DNA of 34,687 nt from Bifiguratus adelaidae. Taxonomy: Eukaryota > Mucoromycota > Endogonomycetes > Endogonales. Location: positions 1-34,687 of the forward strand of contig MVBO01000154.1 of NCBI GenBank assembly GCA_002261195.1, given 5' to 3'. Below, piece by piece: positions 1 through 8,942 of this stretch. Position 1 is the stretch's first letter; each line of letters starts with the position of its first letter. Below the pieces are notes generated by a model. It was not told where the DNA came from, searched no databases, and saw only the letters and a list, made by a program, of their open reading frames with translations. The translations under genes were made by a program, and so were the position numbers.

Positions 1-1677
1 TTTTCCTTTGTCGTCTGAACTGGCGGGTGCTCTCTGCGCATCTCCCCTAGCACGTTTTTTGTATACGAATAAGCGCTGGCGGTCAAAGTGCTGGCTGTGG
101 CTAGGGCTGCTGTCGCGGCTTCAGACGACTTTTGAACATCAGGTATAGCTGGAGGTGACGCGGCAAGTAAAGACACTCCTGACGTCGTGCTCATAGCTGA
201 TGTGGACGGCCGTGGTGATAGGGAAGGAGTTGGATCGTTTGAATTGGCATGAATACCCTGCGCAACGGTATTTTGTGCTTTGGTTGTGCTTGAAGTAGCA
301 GCTGTGACAATCGGCATTGGATTCAGAAAATTACTCGATTTCGTATTGACGCTTTTGGGACGGGTGGAAGAATTGACCTCGCTATCTTCTGTCTGCAGTA
401 TTGGTGTTTTGTCCGCTTGCGGTGTGCTGCTCGACGGGTGACCCGAAATGTTTACTTCTGTTGACAGTCTGCCCTTTGGCGACTGCGTGGATGATTGTCT
501 TCTGGGAAGAAATTGCGAATGCAAACTATCGGATAAGGTTCGCGCAAGCGTGGATGACAGACGACCACGCTTTGGAAGCCCAGCCTCATCCAACAAAGCG
601 AAAGCTGGAGCATCAGCATTTGTGATAATCTGACTGCTGAGTAGGGTGGACAGTTTGGCGAACTCGTCGACCGAATCTTCCTCATCGTGATTCTGCACTG
701 TATCGGCGTGGTTAGTCGCTATGACGGAATTTCTCACCGGTTCTCCCTTATTGACTCCCTTATTGCTAATCGTTGGAGAATCTGCTGTGCTATGTCCCGC
801 TCTAGGTGGAGACTGTAAAGCTGAGAGCGGAGGGTGATCTGCAGCAGCGCCTTTGGTGATTTCTTTCTGGGACGTTGCATATAAATTTGAAGTGGCATCC
901 TTGTTGGAGTTGAAACCGTCAATTGATTTGGTGGCCTTATCATGCAATTCATCGGGGTATTTCTGATCAACTTGGTCGACGTCGTCCACTCTCTCAGTCT
1001 CCTTTCTACCTGCGTCAATCGATTTAACCTCTCTCGTGTCGAGGCTGCCTGTGATGTTTGCGGATTGCTTCTGGAGTGACGGTGAGGTCAAAGACGCGAT
1101 CTCCGCTTGCTCAAGTTTCGGAACGTCGCTGAATGGTATACTTGCTTCTGTGCCATCAATCTTTGCTTGTGGTTCAACCAAATCATTCTCGCTTTCGTTT
1201 CCACGTTGCACTTCCTTTGCAGGCTTTGCCGAAAGAGCTGTGTCGGTTTGCGATGGTGTTATTGAAAGAGGGGGCCTATCGTCAATATCCGTTGGTTTGT
1301 CAACTTGTATATGCGCTTTGAGTTCTCGCAGCTGGTTTTCATAATGAAAAGCGGCATGCCGAATTAGAAAGGCAGTAGGCACCCCAAGTTGCCGAGATAT
1401 CCGGGACCCTAAAAACGTCAATAAGCACGCTTGACACTTGAATCATCCTTAGAACTCACAGTCTGCACTACCTCCCTTGTTCTCGCCCAAAAGATGCCAA
1501 AACTCCCGTTCCAGCCTTTCCGTCCATAGTATCTTGTCGTCAGTTAGTCTTCGAACTCTATCGACAAAGCCTTGTTCAACGTACCGGTGGAGGTTCTACG
1601 AAATCCTTTGGGCGCGGGAACGGTAGCTTAATGACGACATGCAAAGGTGGTCTCGCTTGGTCCTCCAGAGCGTTCAT
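1..1677 (-). CDS. ATG29: Autophagy protein Atg29 (3' end cut by window start)
   Basis: Atg29 joins Atg17 and Atg31 in the scaffold that starts autophagosome formation at the pre-autophagosomal structure. Exons: 1677-1585, 1532-1460, 1408-1 (open at the window edge); introns of 52 and 51 nt, the first with a CTAAC branch site. At least 524 residues are visible. Residues 13-82 show the Atg29 N-terminal domain: a VVIKLPFPRP start (VVIKLP from residue 14) followed by DFVEPPP, then a WTERLEREFW helix, a split Trp codon at residue 56 in SADW, and the closing AAFHYENQL. Both splice junctions fall inside this motif and restore it. After residue 90 the chain is low-complexity, rich in Ser/Thr/Asp, with no domain I recognise. 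Yeast Atg29 is about 213 residues, so the tail here is much longer. The start is the only ATG placed just before the domain. It is divergent from the ankyrin gene. Confidence 0.88.
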
Positions 1678-1857
1678 GACCCTAATGCCGTCATGAAGCA
1701 AGAGGTATAGACAGCTCACCTCCACTTCCACATGTGTAGATCACGTGATCGTCCTCGCCACTGCTAAAGCGTTCCATGGCAACACTTCTTACGCTTTGTC
1801 TTGCACTATAGTCTCACTCGGCTTTGGCTTTGAGTGAATGACTCAAGTCTTGGAACC
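1678..1857. promoter_or_regulatory. Shared promoter of ATG29 and the ankyrin gene
   Basis: The 180 bp between two divergent start codons must hold both promoters. A perfect 12-bp palindrome, GATCACGTGATC at 1739-1750, lies close to one third of the way in and has an E-box CACGTG core. In fungi such cores bind bHLH factors of the Cbf1 type. Its role here is inferred from position only. Confidence 0.5.
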
Positions 1858-3988
1858 ATGGGAACGGTCAGTCAGGATTGTACAGACTTTGGAACGGTCG
1901 GTGAATTACCTGCGACTCGCAGTTTGCACCTGCATTATGAGCAGCTCTTCCATCTGATATCGACGATTCCGGACACTACCTTGCGGGACACGGTACTTAT
2001 GCGGGCTGAGCTATGTGCTGTCACTAGCCGGAACCGGGATCAGACCATCAACGACATTATCTCGGCCCAGGCAGACAAAATCGTGCATTTGGAAACTCAC
2101 TATGAAAAGGCGGTTCGGGAACTCGCATTCTTTCGCAGAAAGTTTCAAAACGCAATGAAGAGCAAGAGTATGGTGACAACGGCAACTTCCGCTAATCGTC
2201 AGGACGAAGAGATCGCACGCCCCATGTCACCAGAACCTGGATTAGATATTAGCCGACGGCGAATCAGAGGCTCTTACGAGGAGCAGAGGGATCCAGGCTC
2301 CTTGTTTCGAGACACACAATTTTTACCGCAATCCGCTCAGCAAAGTTCTTCTTTGTCCTATCAGAAGTCCGAAATGTCGGCTGTGAATCCTTTGAAGCAG
2401 ACTTTGCCTACAGCTGAATTGAATGCGCGAAGGACAGTGGGACCTTCAACGAGGCGAGTCCTCGAGAAGAGATCTAGTCCGACCTTAACGCAATTGCCGC
2501 CGAATATTGTCACTAATCAATCTATCAGTCGGCCGGTCCGACAATACTCACAAGGAGACAGGCATCATAATGACGGAAGTATTGATGGCCATGAATCAGA
2601 TTCGCCACTGGATGACGTCTTGGATTTCTTTATGGGCGGAGATGTGCCATCAAATCGAAGTAGCACCTCGATCGCCACGCACTCTACGCGGAAGCGGCAT
2701 TCGGTTTTGGATACAGAACGACCTTTCCGGTCAGGCAATGCTAATGTGTCACCTCAATCGCCGACTATGAGAACGCCGTCGTTGCGGTATCATCATTCTT
2801 CGCAGTCCTCAATCTCAACGATCTTGACGCCACCTCTCTCGCGTTTGCAGCTCAACACTTCTGTGGAAGAAGATATTGACCAAGCCGGACAGTCTTCTGA
2901 GAGTCCAATGACGGGGGGAGCCAAAGGTCCGTTTAGATTACCATCAGCTCCATTCTCTTCGTTGTCGCTGCCAGAGGTGCTACAACGCAATTCGCAACTT
3001 CCTATCATCGGAGGTGGCGATAGGTTTTGGAGTTCCGTTGGTCGTATGTCGAATGACGAGGCTGCGTTCGCGAAGGTCGTCAGGTATGTCACATCGTCGA
3101 CTGTACGGTTGAAGGAGTGCTTACTTCCATCGAATTAGCAATTATTTTCGACGTGGTGGAAATCCTAATGTAGCCCAGCCAAAGTCGAACAATCCAGCCA
3201 TACCATTCGGACACACCCTAATTCACGCTGCGGTGTCTTTTCGGTACCATAAGCTCCTACATCTTATTTTGACGGCGGGTGGCAATCCTAATGCAGCATC
3301 TTTGGCTGTCAAAGAGGACAGCTGTGTAACACCGCTATATTTGGCGGCACGCAATGCAGACATCGACGTCATTCGCCTTCTAATGTCTTGGGGGGGAGAT
3401 TTGTTCACAGCCACTGGTGGTAGCAAAAAGAGCAAGTCTATCCTTGTTGCCGCTGTAGAAGCAGGAGACCGTAATACTTTGATATGGCTGCTCGAGCATG
3501 GTGCCGGAGATCTGCTTGCCCTCCCCGATATTGAGGGTATGACTCCACTTCACCACGTTTGTCAACTCAATCATCCAAATCTTATACAAACTCTTGTTGA
3601 AACATCCACCGGGAAGCGATTGCTTACCACTACCACGCTGGCCGAAGAAACACCCCTCCATATAGCCGCTCGCTACGGGCATTTGAATTGCGTCAAAATC
3701 CTGGTAGAGGCGTACGATGTCGAAATCAATATCGCCAGGAGCAAGAAGGGAGGAACATCCGTGGACGCAGGAAAGAGAGGAGGATCGGATTCGTGCAAAA
3801 AAGTAGTCGAATATCTAAAGAGCCGCGGCGGATTGTCTTACAAGAATCTGACCAAAGCTGAGAAGTCGCCTACCGGCACATTGGGAGACGTCGTCAACGA
3901 GTTTCGGCAGAGTAGCCTAAGTCTTGGTAGCTGGAATGGTAGCACATCTGGTTTGTTCAGCTCTTTGACCAGCAGGCGGGACGTGTAA
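1858..3988 (+). CDS. Ankyrin-repeat protein with disordered N-terminal half
   Basis: Two exons, 1858-3083 and 3139-3988, are joined across a 55-nt intron and give 691 residues. The first ATG in the open frame is at 1858; the frame also runs back to a GTG at 1834. Residues 1-100 look helical (LHYEQLFHLISTIPD, then a stretch that could form a coiled coil). Residues 100-405 are Ser/Pro/Arg-rich and probably disordered. From residue about 410 there are several ankyrin units, seen in GHTLIHAAV, VTPLYLAAR, MTPLHHVCQ and ETPLHIAARYGHLNCVKIL. The splice joins directly into the first repeat. No DNA-binding APSES domain is present, so this is not a Swi6/Mbp1 protein. Ankyrin repeats bind partner proteins, but the partner cannot be told from sequence. 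I do not recognise a specific orthologue. It ends 200 bp from the converging CHERP-like gene. Confidence 0.85.
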
Positions 3989-4188
3989 CTTGTTTCCCAG
4001 ACCTTTCTCTCCGCAGATAGATGCGGTGTATTTCGAAAAAGTATTTGCGAATGTACATTATAATTGTGTAAGAAGTTGTCATCCCTCATGTCGCAGAAAT
4101 GCTTCTAGAATTGTATAGATGGAGCGAGTAGAATTACAATGATAGATCACCAGGATAGTATTAGGTGCTCTATCATCGTTGTGTTTTT

Positions 4189-5757
4189 CTATCGTTCCCT
4201 TCCGGAGAAGGTCTCATGGAAGCGTGGCTCACGAGAGAATGGTCCAGGGGATGATGTGCCGTGTCGAGAATAGGGATCGTGGGATGCGTATGGTCGATGT
4301 GGCGATCCCGTACGCACCGGTGGCGGAGGTCTACCGAATCGTCTGGGAGACCGACTCCGCGACCTGGAAAAGGATGTGCGCCTGCCTCGATAGCTTGGAG
4401 ATCTACTTCGCCTTCTCCTGTATGGCGGAGACGCTGATCGTGATCTTGAGCGAGATCTTTGCAAGGTCAGTTAAGATCTTGGACGAACATGACATGATCA
4501 TACATACCTGGAATATTTTTCTCTCTTGCTTGGCGGACTGCGCTGCCTATCCCCATCTCCATAGGTGTAGCTACGATCTCTTGACCCGTTACTGCCGGAT
4601 AATTTGAATTTGCGGTCCAATTGCTCATAAACGCGATCCAGGAAACCTTCTTGCCAACCAAAACTGTCGATGCGCCTTACACGTCCATTGGATGCGTGGC
4701 TGAGATGATCGTCAGCTTCTGTGAACGTTTGGGTGCTCGACTGGTCAAGATATGTTTCCAACCCGTCGTAAAACTCCTTAAGCACAACGGCAAGAGCATC
4801 ATTCAGTTGAGCAGTAAAACTGGTGATCTGATGACTAGGCAATGGTCGATAGGGTAAACGTTGGGCCTGTATAATTGCCGCATTGGATCAGTCAACATGT
4901 CTGTCGCAGCCAACTGTAACACTTTACGCTTGCGACTTTCAACATTGAGCCCACTGGAAGTTGGTAATATTTCTTTCCTGCCTGACTTTCCACTGGCCTT
5001 TGAAATTTTTCTCGCGGATTGTCTGCTTCTGTGAATGGACGCGGTGGATATCCGGCAGTCGAGGCAGCCGAACGCGAGGGTGTGGTCTCTACTGGCGGCT
5101 CAATGGTGATGATTTCGCGCAAATGTCGCATTTGATCTGGCGAGTAGTGTCCGTGTTGATCCCATACGTCAAGCACCTAAATAGCTGTGTTAAACCCCAA
5201 TTCCTTTCTTTGTAATCATGCATACCTTTAACACTCGTTGCTTGTCCGTTTCAGATCCCTGAGGCGACCGGTAGGTGGAGTTGACAAGGTAGAGAAGCTG
5301 GGGATAAGCGGCACGTTTTATCCATTGCGTCTGTGGATGACTTCTATAGTGCGTGCAGCGACAGCCTGTTAATAGACGTGGAAAGAAAAGAGCAAAAGGA
5401 CTTACGCGTGATAAAGACAATCGCTCAGGAGATAGAGCATGTGTAGCTTGCCGTCAAATAACGGAAGCGCGTTGCAGACAGCCAACATATAGTCCAAGAA
5501 GGCTTTCAAGTCGGCAGGCGTCTGCAAGGCCGAGAACATCCAGTTTCTACCATTCTTACCGTGTATCAGAAACGATGAACGAGCGCAAAGCTCTTGACAC
5601 CACTTACCTCAATGTTGGCTCGTGATCCGTCCATGGTCAGGAGTGAGAGTATCCGGCCGGCATCTTGAACGGCGCGATCCGCCTCCACCGCACCGAGCGA
5701 CTTGCTCAACTGAGCACAGAGCTTCTCTCTCTGCTGACTAGGATCGCTCTGTCCCAT
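4189..5757 (-). CDS. CHERP-like pre-mRNA splicing protein (CID plus RS tail)
   Basis: Exons: 5757-5608, 5554-5406, 5343-5226, 5176-4928, 4866-4508, 4456-4189; introns 53, 62, 49, 61 and 51 nt; 430 residues. The order matches human CHERP, a U2 snRNP-associated splicing factor. Residues about 45-165 form a CID, the fold that binds the RNA polymerase II C-terminal tail (NGRNWMFSALQT, FDGKLHMLYLLSDCLYHA, RVLKVLDVWDQHGHY). The conserved short box KYYQLPVGSM follows at 208-217, then a helix with LKEFYDGLE. Residues 340-430 are an Arg/Ser-rich tail with many RS dipeptides. The N-terminal SURP domain and the C-terminal G-patch of animal CHERP are absent. Each splice junction restores a family motif. 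A nuclear role in splicing is inferred from the family. It shares a 417-bp promoter region with the stress gene at 6175. Confidence 0.82.
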
Positions 5758-6174
5758 TGCAAGGATATTTTAGAGCTGTTCTAAAATGTGCGAGACATTG
5801 ACGTTATGTTATGTGCAGCGTGCGAAGGTCTGTGGTCTTGATAAACGTCGACGAATAGCAAGACTAGGCTGCACCATGAATAGGAACCAATGACGTTGCA
5901 GTTCTCCGTGAACTTTGTCCATACAGAGCGAAACATTGACCATCCAGGTCCCGTCGCCACACACACGCGCAAACGGTCTCGACGTGCTAACCACGTCGCA
6001 TGACGTCAAGATGAAGCGTGAGGAGAGTCCCTTTTTCTCGCATGTGAATAGCTTATCTGAAAAGGAGCCTTGTCGTCATACTGAGAGGACCATGACGTAT
6101 AATGATATAGTGCATCTAGGCACACATCTATATAAAATCGTGGCGCTTGCACTGGAACGGCAACATTTCTCAAC
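5758..6174. promoter_or_regulatory. Divergent promoter with four TGACGT cores and a TATA box
   Basis: No gene is visible in these 417 bp. TGACGT cores lie at 5799, 5891, 6001 and 6093, all on the + strand. The one at 6001-6008 is the full palindrome TGACGTCA, the site for Atf/CREB bZIP factors. A TATA box, TATATAAAA, is at 6129-6137, about 40 nt before the stress-gene ATG. In fission yeast, Atf1 binds this type of site in stress genes, including hsp9. Control of 6175-6426 by a stress-activated bZIP factor is therefore a reasonable inference. Confidence 0.6.
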
Positions 6175-6426
6175 ATGGATCAATCACGAAAAGGATTCGG
6201 TGAACAAGCCAAGGAAAAGATCACTCCCGATTCGCAAAAGACCTATACGCAACAAGCGAGCGAGCACGTCTCTGGGATTGCTGACCGCGCTCAAGCTGCC
6301 TTCACGCCCGACAACCAAAAGAGCGGTATTCAACAGGGATTTGATGAGGCGTGCGGTACCAAGGATAACCACGAGAACCCTACCGTCGGTGACAAGATCA
6401 AGAGCACCCTTGGCATGAACAAGTAA
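6175..6426 (+). CDS. Hsp9/Hsp12-type small stress protein
   Basis: An intronless 83-residue, very hydrophilic protein. It begins MDQSRKGFGEQAKEKITPD and carries the family pattern of TPDSQKTYTQQA and TPDNQKSGIQQ repeats, followed by a short amphipathic tail (VGDKIKSTLGMNK). This is the Hsp9/Hsp12 family (WH11 in Candida): proteins that are unstructured in solution, fold into helices on membranes and protect cells during heat, osmotic and starvation stress. The length agrees with S. pombe Hsp9. The start is fixed by the family motif and by a TATA box about 40 nt upstream. The strong promoter architecture suggests inducible expression. It converges on the glycosyltransferase gene, with only 69 bp between stop codons. 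Confidence 0.9.
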   Translation: MDQSRKGFGEQAKEKITPDSQKTYTQQASEHVSGIADRAQAAFTPDNQKSGIQQGFDEACGTKDNHENPTVGDKIKSTLGMNK

Positions 6427-6495
6427 ATTGCCTCTCGTCTATCATACAATGTCATGTACATGTATATGGTTGTCTATATGAATGAATTATCTCGT

Positions 6496-8545
6496 CTATA
6501 GTTGCATATCGTTTACCTTTATGGAACAGACCTCCAATGGACCTTGCCATGTGTCTGTGGCGATGGCGACCTTGATATAACCCCAGATAGGCGTATCATT
6601 GGCATTGAGAATTCTGTTCAATTCGCTTCCGGAGCAATCCAGGTCGAACGAAAGAAGACAAGGGTCTTGGGTTTGGGTTGACAGGGCCTTTGTGCACAGA
6701 GTCCAGCTGTCTTCCTGCGCCGGTGAGGCATTGGATACAGAAATGGCCAGTTTCGAAACCCAATCGCTGATCGGTTGGGAGCTGCCAATGGTGAGGTGAT
6801 GAATTTCGGTGGCGTCGACAAAGTGGAGTCCGAAATAATCTCCCGGACGCGGGTCTGTTACAGTGAGAGAGATTGAGCGATGAATGCACCAGTTGTCATG
6901 CCTAACTCACCTTGGCGACTTCGCCAGCAAGAGTCAGTCATGCCATCGACGGCAAACTGGTATTGATATTGGTTCCAAAACTCGTCCGTGGGATAATCTA
7001 AAGCGTTGAACTCGGGCTCCAATTCCTTGACGGAGGCATGAGTTGATGGATTAAAGTGGGGAATATTGGGTGGTTGAGGGAATGGCGTGAGCGATGTCAA
7101 AAATAGACAGCGATCGTTGTGACAGGGTGCTCTGGGGGTTGGCATGTTGAATATAGTGACCTGTGAGCCAGGCACGGCGTATCCACCTACCTTGCTGTTC
7201 GATGCTCCAAGCCCGGAGACGCTTCCTGACGCTCAAAATAGTCATGATGAATCTCATCTGGGTGAGGTGACAGATTCCGATACAATTCTTTAGCCGCCTC
7301 ATACTAGGGATCAACGAGTAAGTGTTGGCCTTGTCGATGCGTCGCACTTACGATATTGCCATAAACTACCGCCCACTGATCGACACCCTCGCCGGTACTC
7401 CAAGCATCCTTCTGATCCAATGCCGTGAGCGGATTAACGAGCTGGATGGGATATTGGTTGGTCCAGATCGAGAAAAACATGTCTGCCAATCTCAATTTGT
7501 CCCTAGACATGCTACTGCTGGCAAGTTGGGCAAGAAACTGTTGTGAAAAGTCACGAGGAAGGAAAGAGCCACAACCGAGCCAAGTAAAACCGGCGTGCAT
7601 ATTGATCTCTATGTGCTATCGTCAGTTTTCCCCTTTCAGGATCATCAAACCTTCCGCACACACGCACCTGATTCATAGAATCGCCATCGCAATTGCTCAA
7701 GATGAATGATGGGCATGGTATTCGAGATGATGACATTCGGTGTCTCTAAGAATTGGGTATATAGGCTGTCCATGTGTATATTCAACCAGTCATCATCCTG
7801 AAAATAGCAATGCTCATAAGTTGCTTGCGAACATGACGAATGTTTGCCAAGGTCGTGTACATTTTCGCCGCTGTTGATGATGCGGACTGTAGTGTAAGGC
7901 GAGGCTTCCCGCTGTAGATCAAAATCCTAAATGCTTGGTCAGCGCATATTTCTGCCACAGCGTGAGACACGAGATACCAACATAGTGATCAAGCTCTTGC
8001 ACAGGATCATTGTTCCATATGATGATCTCTTTGATGTAGGGAAACTTGAGCAGATAGTGAATGACAAGTCTTAAACCTTCCCGTCGTTTCCACGAGAGCA
8101 ACACGGCGGTTACTGGTTTCAAACCGTTCGTCTCCAATGCTTCAGGCGTGAATTGCTCTGGTGAAAAGATGCTCCCGCGTGAGGCAGCATCGAGTGTCGT
8201 GTTTGTGAATCGTCTCCAGTTGGCCCGATCCCCCCATGGCTGTTTCTTGGTCAACTCTCTCCAATCCTCTAGGCCCCCCGGCTTTTGTTCTACCGTCTCC
8301 TTGTGCGCGTTGGAGGCCTTGATCGTAGGCTTTGATCCAATGCAGAAGCCAAACACCAGACAGAGCACAACGACGATGATCAATGCTCGTCCTTCGTGCC
8401 GTTTCTTGAGTTCTACCACATGTTCCTTGAGCGATGGCATAGATCTAGACTCTATAGGCATCGACACCACATGAGATCGAGAGACGGATCGTGTCCTTGT
8501 ATGCGTCAGTGATCCAGTTCTTCTATGTGAAGTCCTGGCGTCCAT
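6496..8545 (-). CDS. Type II membrane glycosyltransferase, GT-A/GT64-like
   Basis: Exons: 8545-7982, 7926-7668, 7608-7352, 7303-7191, 7131-6911, 6854-6496; introns 55, 59, 48, 59 and 56 nt; 590 residues. A basic cytoplasmic N-terminus is followed by one membrane anchor at residues 54-70 (ALIIVVVLCLVFGFCIG), typical of Golgi enzymes. The catalytic part has a GT-A entry strand (KPVTAVLLSWKRREGL, then IKEIIIWNNDP) and an acidic metal-binding motif, FQDDDWL, with D232-D234. Later come MHAGFTWLGCGSF and SIWTNQYP, then a Cys-containing segment APCHNDRCLF. The last 150 residues look beta-rich (GDYFGLHFVDATEI, then a Cys pair) and may be a discoidin-like module. I recall similar fungal proteins, but the donor sugar and acceptor are unknown. 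The first intron uses a weak GTTGGT donor. An internal Met at residue 29 is an alternative start. Confidence 0.8.
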
Positions 8546-8559
8546 CGCTGTCTTGCAAT

Positions 8560-8826
8560 ATGTTCTACGCCAAAGTCTTCTTCGGAGGAGTCGTGCTTGG
8601 GGGATTGCTTGAAGTAGCCTTGGTGAAGGGAAACTACTGTGAGTAGACGCGCTGTGAAGCTAGTGTTGACTGTAGTGCAGATCAGATGCTTGCCGTGTCT
8701 GAAGCAAAAGCACGACAAAAGAAACGAGAAGAAGAGTTGGACGAGTTGGCACGCTATGAAGCCATGAAAACAGAGACGAAGCCTGAGACAAGAGCAGCAG
8801 CTGGCTCACAAGGTCGTCAAGGTTGA
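8560..8826 (+). CDS. Small single-pass membrane protein, 74 residues
   Basis: Exons 8560-8638 and 8681-8826 are joined across a 42-nt intron with a TTGAC branch site; the frame closes exactly. Residues 6-24 form one hydrophobic segment with small-residue packing (FFGGVVLGGLLEVALVKG), followed by NYYQMLAVSEAKARQKKREEE, a charged helix. The size, the GxxxG-like glycine pattern and the charged tail recall small inner-membrane proteins of mitochondria such as minor ATP synthase subunits, but I cannot assign a family. The start codon lies only 14 bp from that of the divergent glycosyltransferase, so the two 5' leaders must overlap or one start is wrong. It is convergent with the SZT2 gene, 116 bp away. 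Confidence 0.6.
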
Positions 8827-8942
8827 AGGCAAACGTAGAGCCAAAGAGTTTATTGGGTTTCGCGGTGACAAGTTAAGGGTGATTAAGTACGGCTATACAA
8901 CAATGGTATATAGGGATCGTGAATGTATACTACATGCTATCT

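Noticed and set aside
1834-1857. GTG at 1834 as start of the ankyrin protein
   Set aside because: Nuclear fungal genes start almost always at ATG, and an in-frame ATG follows at 1858.
5781-6009. Short minus-strand frames between the CHERP-like and stress genes
   Set aside because: They overlap the promoter with TGACGT sites and show no conserved features.
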